A stretch of DNA of 64,000 nucleotides, taken from Streptomyces gilvus. GTDB lineage: Bacteria > Actinomycetota > Actinomycetes > Streptomycetales > Streptomycetaceae. Positions 1 through 8,221 of the stretch are shown in pieces (positions within the stretch are counted from its first letter, which is position 1; each line of letters begins with the position of its first letter). Position numbers and translations under genes: made by a program. Under the pieces are notes generated by a model. The model worked only from the letters and a program-made list of their open reading frames with translations. It was not told where the DNA came from and did not search any database. Location of the stretch: positions 178,218-242,217 of the forward strand of contig NZ_JAKWBE010000013.1 in assembly GCF_022513565.1 (NCBI RefSeq), written 5' to 3'.

Positions 1-783
1 TGGTCCACGGCGTACGACGTGGGCCGCAAGGCCGCCGCGCAGAACCTCGCGGACATCGCCGCCATGGGCGCCGTGCCGACCGCGCTGCTGCTCGGCCTGG
101 TCGTGCCCGCCGAGCTGCCGGTGACCTGGCCGAGCGAGCTGATGGACGGCATCCGCGACGAGTGCCAGGTCGCGGGCGCCTCCGTGGTCGGCGGCGATGT
201 CGTACGCGGCGACACGATCATGGTGTCGATCACCGCGCTCGGCGATCTGCGCAACCACGAGCCCATCACCCGGGGCGGCGCCCAGCCCGGCGACCTCGTC
301 GCGGTCACCGGCTGGCTGGGCTGGTCGGCGGCCGGGTACGCGGTGCTCTCCCGCGGCTTCCGCTCGCCGCGCGCCTTCGTGGAGGCGCATCGGCGCCCCG
401 AGCCGCCGTACCACGCGGGCCCGGCGGCCGCGGGGCTCGGCGCGACCGCGATGTGCGACGTCAGCGACGGGCTGATCGCCGACCTCGGGCACATCGCCGA
501 GGCCAGCAAGGTGCGCATCGACATCCGCTCCGGCGCGATCGACATCCCCTCGCAGATGAACGACATCGGGCAGGCCGTCGGTGTCGATCCCATGCAGTGG
601 GTGCTGACCGGGGGAGAGGACCACGCGATCGTGGCCACCTTCCCGTCCGACGTGAAGCTCCCGGCGCGCTGGAAGGTGATCGGGGAGGTCCTCAACCCCT
701 CGGCGCTGCCCCAGGTGACGGTGGACGGGGCGCCGTGGACGAGCAAGGGCGGCTGGGACCACTTCGGGGACATCGAGTCATGA
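1..783 (+). CDS. thiL: Thiamine-monophosphate kinase, 3' part (start lies before the window)
   Basis: ThiL phosphorylates thiamine monophosphate to thiamine diphosphate with ATP in the cytosol. About 260 C-terminal residues are present, and the frame is open from the first base. The segment DVGRKAAAQNLADIAAMGA and the later GDVVRGD and CDVSDGLIADLGHI are typical of the AIR synthase-like fold of ThiL (Mg-ATP binding and dimer interface). The near C-terminal GGEDHAI matches the family GGEDYEL motif. The stop overlaps the next start in an ATGA arrangement, so thiL and thiD are probably translationally coupled in one thiamine salvage operon. Only the N-terminal roughly 60 residues are missing. 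The identification is secure; no start or promoter can be judged here. Confidence 0.93.
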   Translation, partial: WSTAYDVGRKAAAQNLADIAAMGAVPTALLLGLVVPAELPVTWPSELMDGIRDECQVAGASVVGGDVVRGDTIMVSITALGDLRNHEPITRGGAQPGDLVAVTGWLGWSAAGYAVLSRGFRSPRAFVEAHRRPEPPYHAGPAAAGLGATAMCDVSDGLIADLGHIAEASKVRIDIRSGAIDIPSQMNDIGQAVGVDPMQWVLTGGEDHAIVATFPSDVKLPARWKVIGEVLNPSALPQVTVDGAPWTSKGGWDHFGDIES

Positions 784-1586
784 GCGCCCCGCCCCGGGTG
801 CTGACGGTCGCCGGGTCGGACTCCGGCGGAGGCGCCGGGATCCAGGCCGACCTGAAGACGATGCTCGCGCTCGGCGTGCACGGCATGAGCGTCGTCACGG
901 CCGTCACCGCGCAGAACTCCCTTGGGGTGCAGGGCGCCTGGGAGTTGCCGGTGGAGGCGGTGCGGGCGCAGTACCGGAGCGTGGTCGACGACATCGGCGT
1001 ACAGGCCGTCAAGACCGGGATGCTGTCCTCGGCCGAACTCGTCGAGGCCGTCGCCGAGCTGATCGCCGGGACGGACGCCCCGGCGGTCGTCGACCCGGTG
1101 GGCGTCTCCAAGCACGGGGACCCGCTGCTGGCCGCGTCCGCGCTCGCGTCCGTACGCGAGCGGCTCCTGCCGGTCGCGACCGTGGCGACCCCGAACCTCG
1201 ACGAGGTCGCCCAACTCACCGGTGTGCGCGTCGAGTCGGAGGGACAGCTGAAGGAGGCCGCGGCGGCCGTGCTGTCGTACGGACCGCGATGGGTGCTCGT
1301 CAAGGGCGGTCATCTGCCCGGGGACGCCGTGGACCTGCTCACCGACGGCACCGAGGAGCACTGGCTGCGCGCGCCCCGGCACGACAACCGGCACACGCAC
1401 GGCACGGGCTGCACCCTCGCCTCCGCGATCGCGTCGCAGCTCGCGAAGGGGCGGACCGTGCCGGAGGCGGTGGCCGCCGCCAAGGAGTACGTCACCGGGG
1501 CCGTCGCCGCCGGCTTCGCGCTCGGCGGCGGGATCGGACCCGTGGACCACGCCTGGGCGCTCAGAACGGGTACTCCCTCAGCTTGA
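780..1586 (+). CDS. thiD: Hydroxymethylpyrimidine/phosphomethylpyrimidine kinase
   Basis: ThiD phosphorylates HMP and HMP-P to HMP-PP, the pyrimidine half of thiamine. The 268-residue protein is full length for the ribokinase-like family. Visible motifs are the N-terminal GSDSGGGAGIQADLKT, the central VVDPVGVSKHGDPLL and the C-terminal HTHGTGCTLASAIA, which carries the anion hole and catalytic Asp region (GTGC in place of the sugar-kinase GAGD). I chose the ATG that overlaps the thiL stop by four bases, because upstream sequence in this frame is only a shadow of thiL. The 3' end overlaps by 26 bases the end of a decayed gene on the other strand. Family and pathway are secure. Confidence 0.95.
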   Translation: MSAPPRVLTVAGSDSGGGAGIQADLKTMLALGVHGMSVVTAVTAQNSLGVQGAWELPVEAVRAQYRSVVDDIGVQAVKTGMLSSAELVEAVAELIAGTDAPAVVDPVGVSKHGDPLLAASALASVRERLLPVATVATPNLDEVAQLTGVRVESEGQLKEAAAAVLSYGPRWVLVKGGHLPGDAVDLLTDGTEEHWLRAPRHDNRHTHGTGCTLASAIASQLAKGRTVPEAVAAAKEYVTGAVAAGFALGGGIGPVDHAWALRTGTPSA

Positions 1587-1922
1587 TGTCCGTGGCCGCC
1601 TTCTCGGTCAACCGCTTGAAGAAGCGGGCCAGCGGACGGGAGGCGAGGATCCGGTACATCCGGTCCCGGCTGCGGATGCGGCGCTCGGTCGCCGGGGCGA
1701 AGAACGGGCCCGCGTTCCCGGAGATCTTCTGGCAGCCCTTGGCGAAGTCCCGGATCCGGGTCTCGTACTCCGCGAAGGCGGTGCGGAAGTCGCCGTCCGC
1801 GAGGGCGAGTTCACCGGCCAGCACGTACGCGCCGACGATCGCCACGCCCGTGCCCATGCCGCCCATGGTCGCCTCGTACCCGGCGTCGCCGAGCAGCACC
1901 ACGCGCCCTTTGGTGAGGCGCG
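1561..1922 (-). pseudogene. C-terminal remnant of an FAD-dependent monooxygenase
   Basis: This frame encodes about 120 residues beginning with LTKGRVVLLGDAGYEATMGG. That matches the second FAD-binding motif (GD motif, usually RVxLxGDAAH) of aromatic-ring hydroxylase/squalene epoxidase-like flavoproteins, followed by their C-terminal helices (AYVLAGELALADGDFRTAF, YETRIRDFAKGC). The N-terminal Rossmann GxGxxG half is missing. Immediately upstream on the same strand the reading changes, in another frame, into a SARP-type regulator cut inside its NB-ARC linker. I infer one deletion that removed the end of the regulator and the first two thirds of the monooxygenase. An internal ATG could start a 113-residue product, but it would lack the FAD site. 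Confidence 0.7.
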
Positions 1923-2707
1923 AGTTCGGGCTCGCGGCCGACGAAACGGGTGAGCTGGACCGGGAGGCGGCGGCGCTCGGGCTCGGCGCCCTGGAGCAGC
2001 TCCAGGTGCAGCGCGGACAGCTCCGGCGACGGGCCGGCGCCCAGCTCGTCCACGAGGGTGCGCCGGGCCTCCTCGTACACCGTCAGCGCCTCCGCGGGCC
2101 GTCCGCCCGTGTGCAGGGCCCGCATCTGCTGCCCGTACAGCCGCTCGCTCAGCGGGTGGTCCCGCAGCAGCGCCCGTAGCTCAGGCACGAGCTCGGGGCC
2201 GCCGCCGAGCCCCAGGTCCGCCTCGATCCGGTCCTGTACCGCGGCCAGCCGCAGCTCGTCGAACCGGGCACGCTCCGCGTGCGCGGACGGCAGGTCGGGC
2301 AGCGCGGGCCCGCGCCACAGCGCGAGCGCCTCCCGCAGCCGGGCCGCCGCGCCCTCGTGGTCGCCGTCGGCGAGGGCGGCCCGCCCTTCCCCGGTCAGCC
2401 GCTCGAAGCGGTGTGCGTCGACGGACTCGGGCGGTACGGCGACCCGGTAACCCGCCGGCACCGCCTCGACGTCCGTGTGCGGGGCCAGGCGGCGGCGCAG
2501 CCGGGAGATCTGGGACTGCAGCGCGTTGGCGGCCCCGGCGGGTGGCTGGGCGCCGTACAGGCCGTCCGTGAGCCGCTGCGTGGAGACGGGGCGGCCGGTG
2601 TTCAGGAGCAGCAGGGTGAGCAGGGCGCGGGGGCGGGGGCCGCCGGGGTCGACGGGGGTGCCGTCGTCGGTGCGTACCTCCAGGGGGCCCAGGATGCCGA
2701 AGCGCAT
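1811..2707 (-). pseudogene. Truncated AfsR/SARP-family (BTAD) transcriptional regulator
   Basis: The N-terminal approximately 95 residues form an OmpR-like winged helix (MRFGILGPLEVRTDDG; later ALLTLLLLNTGRPVSTQRL), and residues about 97-245 form a BTAD domain (ALADGDHEGAAARLREAL; LTVYEEARRTLVDELGAGPS). This is the layout of AfsR/RedD-type activators of secondary metabolism. Then comes VQLTRFVGREPELA, the usual entry into an NB-ARC ATPase domain. After that the frame turns into arginine-rich out-of-frame sequence, because the DNA is now monooxygenase sequence read in the wrong frame. Authentic regulator sequence ends near base 1922. A short SARP without the ATPase could in principle still bind DNA, since small SARPs exist, but the tail argues for a decaying gene. 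Confidence 0.7.
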
Positions 2708-2731
2708 GGGTACAGCTTGTCAGGGCACAGC

Positions 2732-2762
2732 AAAAAGCCGGTCCACACGAGGTGGACCGGCT
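2732..2762 (-). terminator. Rho-independent terminator of rpmB
   Basis: A perfect 11-bp inverted repeat, AGCCGGTCCAC and GTGGACCGGCT, with a 5-base loop. On the minus strand the stem is followed directly by TTTTT. It lies about 40 bases after the rpmB stop and separates rpmB from the decayed regulator downstream. Confidence 0.85.
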
Positions 2763-2803
2763 CAGTGCAGCGAACCAGCGGTGGCCGCGCGCTTAGCTGT
2801 GCG

Positions 2804-2989
2804 TCAGCGCGAGACCTTGCCGGCCTTGATGCACGAGGTGCAAGCGTTCACGCGCTTCGGCGTCCCGCCGACCACGGTACGGACGCGCTGGATGTTCGGG
2901 TTCCAGCGACGGGACGTACGGCGGTGCGAGTGCGAGATGTTGTTGCCGAAGCCCGGCCCCTTGCCGCAGACGTCGCAGTTGGCAGCCAC
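2804..2989 (-). CDS. rpmB: 50S ribosomal protein L28
   Basis: 61 residues, full length for bacterial L28. The protein begins MAANCDVCGKGPGFGNNISH and keeps SRRWNPNIQRVR and ACTSCIKAGKV. The paired CxxC motifs (CDVC, CTSC) make this the zinc-binding (C+) form. Many actinomycetes also encode a Zn-free paralogue under Zur control; none is visible here. The gene is monocistronic, with its own terminator 3' and a divergent gene upstream. It is typically found beside thiD and the DhaL-domain gene in Streptomyces, as here. Confidence 0.96.
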   Translation of the reverse strand: MAANCDVCGKGPGFGNNISHSHRRTSRRWNPNIQRVRTVVGGTPKRVNACTSCIKAGKVSR

Positions 2990-3240
2990 GGGTCACTCCA
3001 AAGACTTCAGATGCACTTACGGTTGGATCCCGGCATGCCGGGATCGCGATCGCAGGATCAGATCTGAGTGGCGTTGCCAGGGGAATGGCCCGACCTGGAT
3101 CGGGCAACCGGAGCAGCATACAACGACTGCGCCAGTACAACGAAACTACCATGCCTGCTCACACCCCCGGCCCCGGCCCTCTTCCGGCAGCGACCGTCCC
3201 TGGGTCTACGCTGCGTCCAGTCCAGCTCAGGGAGGCGCAG

Positions 3241-5022
3241 GTGGCGCGGGTGCCGCAGACATTCCTCGATGCTCTCGCGGTGCGCACCTGGTGCGGTCTC
3301 GCCCTGGAGGCGCTGGGACGCGCGCGCGAGGAGATCGACGCGATCAACGTCTACCCCGTGGCCGACGGGGACACCGGCACCAATCTGTATCTGACCATGG
3401 AGTCCGCCGCGGCCGCGGTCGAGGCCGTCTTCGCCGGTCACGAGGCAGGCGCGGACGCCGGGAAGCCGACCCTGGCGGAGGCCGTGCGCGCGATGGCGCA
3501 CGGGGCGCTGATCGGCGCCCGGGGCAACTCCGGGACCATCCTCGCGCAGCTGCTGCGGGGCATGGCGCAGGTGCTCGCCGAGGACGGTGAGGCACCTCAC
3601 ACCGACGGCGGCGGGCTGCGGCTCGCCCTGCGGCACGCGGCCGACTCGGCCCGGCAGGCCGTCGCGCACCCCATGGAGGGCACGGTCCTGTCGGTCGCCT
3701 CGGCCGCCGCCGACGCGGCCGGGGGCGATATCGAGGGTGACTGCGGGTCGGTCGCCCGGGCCGCCCACGCGGGCGCGTGCACCGCGCTGGCGGCGACACC
3801 GGGCCAGCTGGCGGTCCTGGGCCGCGCGGGCGTGGTCGACGCCGGCGGACGAGGCCTGGTGGCGGTGCTGGGCGCGCTGGTGGAGACGTTCACGGGGCAG
3901 ACGCCGGGAGCGGTGCCGGTGCCGGGCGGCGAGGGGTACGGGCGTGCGGACGCGGGAGCCGCGCACGCGCGTGCGGACTTCGACGCGACGCACGCGCGCG
4001 TGGACCTCGTCTCCGATGCGCTCCACGCGCGCGCGGAAATCGTTTCGGGTGTCTCCGGGACCGAGGTCGAGGAGTGCGCCGACCTGGTGGCGGACGCCGG
4101 ACCCGCCTTCGAGGTGATCTACCTCCTGGAGGCAGAGGACGCGGCCGTGACGCGGCTGCGGGACCGGCTCGACGCGCTCGGGGACTCCCTCGTCGTGGTC
4201 GGCGGCGACGGGCTGTGGAACGTCCACGTGCACGTGGACGACGCGGGCGCCGCGGTGGAGGCGGGCGTCGAGGCCGGGCGGCCGTACCGGATCCGGATCA
4301 CCCACTTCGGGGCCGGTGACGTGCACACCACCGGGGCCGAGCGGCCGCCCCGGGAGCGGGTGCAACGTGCCGTGGTGGCCGTCGTGCCCGGCGAGGGCCT
4401 GGCCGGGCTGTACGCGGAGGCCGGCGCGACCCCCGTGCTCGCCCGCCCCGGGGAGCCGCCCGCGAGCGGGGAGCTGGTGAACGCCGTACGGCGTGCCCAC
4501 GCGCGTGAGGTCGTGCTGCTGCCCAACGACGCCGATCTGCGGCACACCGCGGCCGCGGCGGCCGAGCAGGCCCGCGCGGAGGGCATCCGGGTCGCCCTCA
4601 TCCCCACCCGGTCCGCGGTCCAGGGCATCGCGGCGCTCGCCGTGCACGAACCCGAGCGCCGCTTCGACGAGGACGTGGTGTCGATGACCTCGGCGGCCGG
4701 CGCGACCCGCTACGCCGAGGTCGCCGTCGCCGAGCGCCAGTCCTGGACCATGGCCGGCATCTGCCAGGCCGGCGACGTCCTCGGGCTCATCGACGGGGAC
4801 GTGGCGGTGATCGGCACCGATGTCACCGCCACGGCCGAGACCGTCCTGGACCGCATGCTCCAGGCCGGCGGCGAACTCGTCACCCTCGTCCTGGGCGACG
4901 AGGCCCCGGAGTCCGTCGCCGGCCGCCTGGAGGCACGCGTGCGTGAGTCCTATCTCGCCGTCGACACGGTGGTCTACCGCGGCGGCCGCCAGGGCGCGCT
5001 GCTCCTGATCGGCGTGGAGTGA
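3241..5022 (+). CDS. DhaL-domain (DAK phosphatase) protein, fatty acid kinase FakA-like
   Basis: A 593-residue protein. The N-terminal DhaL nucleotide-binding domain (about residues 10-205) has the signature NVYPVADGDTGTNLYLT, whose Asp residues bind Mg-ADP, plus GARGNSGTILAQLLRG. A central domain and a C-terminal DegV/FakA-like region (about 370-593; YIxIxITHFGAGD, LLPNDADLRHTA, DxVxYxGGR-like end) follow. In FakA the DhaL domain phosphorylates a fatty acid presented by FakB. A linker near residues 230-280 is rich in HAR repeats. I chose GTG 3241 because GGGAGG lies about 6 bases upstream and the family starts close to this point; the frame is open back to 3085. The gene usually precedes recG in this genus. 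The substrate is inferred only. Confidence 0.8.
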   Translation: MARVPQTFLDALAVRTWCGLALEALGRAREEIDAINVYPVADGDTGTNLYLTMESAAAAVEAVFAGHEAGADAGKPTLAEAVRAMAHGALIGARGNSGTILAQLLRGMAQVLAEDGEAPHTDGGGLRLALRHAADSARQAVAHPMEGTVLSVASAAADAAGGDIEGDCGSVARAAHAGACTALAATPGQLAVLGRAGVVDAGGRGLVAVLGALVETFTGQTPGAVPVPGGEGYGRADAGAAHARADFDATHARVDLVSDALHARAEIVSGVSGTEVEECADLVADAGPAFEVIYLLEAEDAAVTRLRDRLDALGDSLVVVGGDGLWNVHVHVDDAGAAVEAGVEAGRPYRIRITHFGAGDVHTTGAERPPRERVQRAVVAVVPGEGLAGLYAEAGATPVLARPGEPPASGELVNAVRRAHAREVVLLPNDADLRHTAAAAAEQARAEGIRVALIPTRSAVQGIAALAVHEPERRFDEDVVSMTSAAGATRYAEVAVAERQSWTMAGICQAGDVLGLIDGDVAVIGTDVTATAETVLDRMLQAGGELVTLVLGDEAPESVAGRLEARVRESYLAVDTVVYRGGRQGALLLIGVE

Positions 5023-5023
5023 C

Positions 5024-8000
5024 CTAGCGGGCCTGCTCCTCCGTCACCTGCAGCAACTGGCCGGCCTCCGCGCGGCGGTCCCTGACCGTCTCGTCCTCGG
5101 TGCCTGCTCCGTCGTAGGCCGCGAGCACGGCACGCGCGCGAGCAGCCGCGTGGGCCGGGCGGCCGAGGTCGGCCTCCAGCCAGCCCGCGGCGAGTTCGGC
5201 GCCGGTACGGCTGTGCAGGGCGTCCTCGTCCTCCAGCGAGGCGAACACCGCGACCGCCTCGCCGACCTGGGCCAGGGCGTCCTCCAGCGTGGCCCGGATC
5301 GCGTCGTCGTCGGCGTCCTCGGCGGCGGAACGGGCCAGCAGATCCCCGAACTGGCGGTGCGTGTGGCCCAGTTCGGCGACCAGACCCACCCGCGCCTCCT
5401 CGTCGGCCTCGTCGGCGCCGAGCACCCGCTCGCACTCCCCGACGGCGGCCGACATCAACTCCCGTGCCGCGTCCGCCCCGTCGTCCGCGCGCAGCGCGAG
5501 CCACGCACGCGCGCGCAGGGAGCGGACCAGGCCGTGGACGTTGCCGAGCGAGCGCCACAGCTCGCCCGCGCGCGCGTACGCCTGATCGGCCTCGGTAGGC
5601 AGTCCCGCGGCCCCGAGGGACTCGGCGGCGAGATGGGCGAGCGTGGCGTGGTCGTGCTGCTCGGGCCAGTGCCGGGCGATCTCGGCGGCCCGCAGCCGCC
5701 GTTCGGCCGCCTCCCGGTGCTCCCCGAGCTCGCTCAGGCAGTCGCCGAGCCACCACTGCGCCTGGACGACCGCGCCGTCGCCGTGGGTCTCGACGGTCAG
5801 GTCGGGCAGCGCGGACTCCAGTACCTCCGCGGCCTCGGCGAATCGTCCCTGCCGCAGCAGGAAGCCGCCCAGCTGATGCCGGGCCCAGGCACCGAGCGTG
5901 GGCCCCTCGCCCGCCTCGTCGGCCCAGTGCGCGGCCTCCAGGGCGTGCTCGGCGGCCTCCACGGCCAGCCCCCGGCCGCCGACGACCTCCGCGAGCTGGA
6001 GATGCAGCTGGGCCCGCCCGACCGCCTCCAGCTGCGCCCCGCCGTGCTCCAGGGCCGCCCGCAGCGCCCGCTCCGTTCCGGCGATGTCGCCCAGGTGGTG
6101 CGACAGCCCCGCGAGCCGGGCCTCGTACTCGACCGCGAACCACGGCAGCCCGGCCGCCACGAACCCGTCCGAGGCCCGCGTGAACAGCTCCACGGCCCCC
6201 TCCGGATCCCCGCCCTGCAACGCCAGCTCCGCGAGCATGGCCAGCCCCTCTGCCTCCCGAGCGGCGATCCGCACGTCGTCCCCGGCATACCCCCCGACCA
6301 GCGCGAGCAACTCCCGCACGGCACCCTCGGCCTCGGCGAGCACGAGGTCCGCCGACGGGGCCCCCGAGACGGCCGCGTCCGCAGCCGGTCCCCCCGGGAG
6401 CACGGTGTCCGAAGCCGGGCCGTCGGCCGCGGTCAGCCCGCCGTGTGAGGTTGCGCCGACCTCGTTCGTCCCCGCCCCGCCGTCGTCCCGCTGGTTCATC
6501 ACTGCGCCGGAAGCGCCGTCGGCTTCGGGCAGTGCCGCGCCGGCCTCGTCCACCGGGTGCCGCTCGGTGTCGGTGACGTTCAGCCCGGCGTCGGTCCCTT
6601 CCGCCCCGTTCACCCCCGCCCCCTTCTCGGCCGCCTCCTGCACGCGGCGCATCAGCACCCGTGCCCGGCCCATCAGGACCGACGCCGTCTGCCTCAGGCC
6701 CGTGGACTCTTCGGCGTACAGGGTGAGGACCTGGTCGTAGGGGTCGGCGACGGCGGCCACCGCCTCGTCGGTCCGGCCGGTGAGAGCGCGTATGTAGGCC
6801 GCACGCGTGCGTGCCGCCAGTGACTCGCCCGCGTCGCCCGCCTCGGCGTACAGCTCGGCGGCCCGTTCGAAGAGCTCCGCGCCCTCGGGACCCCGGCCCA
6901 TCGCCTCGTGGTCCACGATCTCCGCGCGGTCGCGGACGTCCAGGTCGACGCCCTCGGCGGCCCGGGACACCGCCGCCCACGCCTCGACCGCGTTCGGCCG
7001 CAGGGTCTCCGACAGGCGCCGCGCCTCGGTCAGCAGGGCGGCCAGGTCCCGCTCCTCCCCGGGAGACACGGCGGCCGGCGTCGGCGCCGGGGGAGCGGAC
7101 GCCGGGCGGACCGCGCGGACGCCGAGCGGCAGCCGGTCCACCAGCGGGCGCTGCGCCATACGCGCGCGTACCCGCTCACCGACATGGACGGTCCCGTTGC
7201 GCTCGTCGAAGCGCGCCGCCAGGGCCAGGGCCGCGGTACGCGCGTGCGTGGCGAGCTCGCCGGACGTCCAGGCGCGTCCGGCCGGCCCGGGCACCTCACG
7301 GTCCGCGAGCCCCATCTCGACGAGCCGGTCCATGAGCAGGGTCACCACGCTCAGGAAGTCCAGCCGGCTGCGCGGCTGCCCGGTGTCCGTGAAGTACGCG
7401 GGCCGCTCCGCCAGCAGCTCCAGACCCCGCGCCTCGTTCCCGGTCAGCGCGCAGAACTCGACATGGTCGGCGTACGCGCCCCGCATGCTCTCCATGGGCC
7501 GCACCAGCCGGAAGCCCCGCAGATGGTTGGCGCGCGCCTCATCCGCGCGGCCCAGCCGCAGCAACGGCACCAGCGAGGACGCGAGCACCGTGTGCGGCTC
7601 GTGCGCGCACGTGAACTCGCCCTCCAGGACCGGCCGCCACAGCAGCAGCGCCTCCGCGTCCCGGCCCCGCTCCGCCTGCCACCAGCCCTGCCCGTGCAGC
7701 TCGCAGGCATGGCAGTCGGCCATGCTGTCGCGCTCCGCCGCGAGCCAGGCGGTGTACGCCCGCTCCGCGCGCGGGAGGTCACCGACATGCGCGGCCACGC
7801 TGAACTCGGCCCCGCGCACGGCCCGTTCGGAGTGCCCGGCGAGCCGGTAGCGGTGCTCCATCTCGCCGAGCCACTTCTCGATCGAGGCGAGCGGGACGTG
7901 CGGCTGGTCGAGCATGCCGGACGACATCCACTTGAAGACCCAGTGCAGCGAGTGCGTCTCGTACTCGTCGAAGTCCTCGGGCCGCTCGTCCCACATGCGC

Positions 8001-8221
8001 AGCAGACGCGCGAAGGGGACGAACATCTTGTCCTTCTCGGAGCTGTAGTTGTAGACCTTCAGCTGGTGCCCGAGCGCCTCGATGACGGCGAGCGGGATGC
8101 CCAGCCCCTCCGCCTCGGCGAGCAGTTGCTCCGCGCGCGCGTTGCGCGCCGGCCCCTCCGGCCGTTCGGAGTTCTCCGCCATCGCCCGGCGCAGGGAGTC
8201 GAAGTCCGTGATCCCAGCCAT
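5024..8221 (-). CDS. Large tetratricopeptide-repeat protein, partner of the HSP90-like gene
   Basis: 1065 residues, nearly all helical. Repeated Ala-rich TPR-like pairs (for example AERAYTAWLAAERDS, AVELFTRASDGFVAAGLPW, AAEVLESALPDLTVE, EADQAYARAGELWRSLGN) run through the protein. A low-complexity Gly/Ala/Asp linker at about residues 535-625 separates an N-terminal block from a second TPR array. No signal peptide or membrane segment is visible, so it is probably cytosolic. The start is the ATG overlapping the stop of the upstream HSP90-like gene (TGATG), which implies translational coupling and equal dosage. TPR proteins are classic HSP90 co-chaperones in eukaryotes; a matching role here is inference. 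It ends one base from the end of the convergent DhaL gene, with no obvious terminator between them. Confidence 0.8.
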   Translation of the reverse strand: MAGITDFDSLRRAMAENSERPEGPARNARAEQLLAEAEGLGIPLAVIEALGHQLKVYNYSSEKDKMFVPFARLLRMWDERPEDFDEYETHSLHWVFKWMSSGMLDQPHVPLASIEKWLGEMEHRYRLAGHSERAVRGAEFSVAAHVGDLPRAERAYTAWLAAERDSMADCHACELHGQGWWQAERGRDAEALLLWRPVLEGEFTCAHEPHTVLASSLVPLLRLGRADEARANHLRGFRLVRPMESMRGAYADHVEFCALTGNEARGLELLAERPAYFTDTGQPRSRLDFLSVVTLLMDRLVEMGLADREVPGPAGRAWTSGELATHARTAALALAARFDERNGTVHVGERVRARMAQRPLVDRLPLGVRAVRPASAPPAPTPAAVSPGEERDLAALLTEARRLSETLRPNAVEAWAAVSRAAEGVDLDVRDRAEIVDHEAMGRGPEGAELFERAAELYAEAGDAGESLAARTRAAYIRALTGRTDEAVAAVADPYDQVLTLYAEESTGLRQTASVLMGRARVLMRRVQEAAEKGAGVNGAEGTDAGLNVTDTERHPVDEAGAALPEADGASGAVMNQRDDGGAGTNEVGATSHGGLTAADGPASDTVLPGGPAADAAVSGAPSADLVLAEAEGAVRELLALVGGYAGDDVRIAAREAEGLAMLAELALQGGDPEGAVELFTRASDGFVAAGLPWFAVEYEARLAGLSHHLGDIAGTERALRAALEHGGAQLEAVGRAQLHLQLAEVVGGRGLAVEAAEHALEAAHWADEAGEGPTLGAWARHQLGGFLLRQGRFAEAAEVLESALPDLTVETHGDGAVVQAQWWLGDCLSELGEHREAAERRLRAAEIARHWPEQHDHATLAHLAAESLGAAGLPTEADQAYARAGELWRSLGNVHGLVRSLRARAWLALRADDGADAARELMSAAVGECERVLGADEADEEARVGLVAELGHTHRQFGDLLARSAAEDADDDAIRATLEDALAQVGEAVAVFASLEDEDALHSRTGAELAAGWLEADLGRPAHAAARARAVLAAYDGAGTEDETVRDRRAEAGQLLQVTEEQAR

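Noticed and set aside
162..779. Upstream extension of the thiD frame inside thiL
   Set aside because: The extension is Arg/Pro-rich shadow sequence. ThiD homologues start at the ATG overlapping the thiL stop.
1289..2179. Plus-strand open frames across the thiD end and the decayed regulator
   Set aside because: They are mirror frames of thiD and of the BTAD gene with atypical composition and no recognisable domain.
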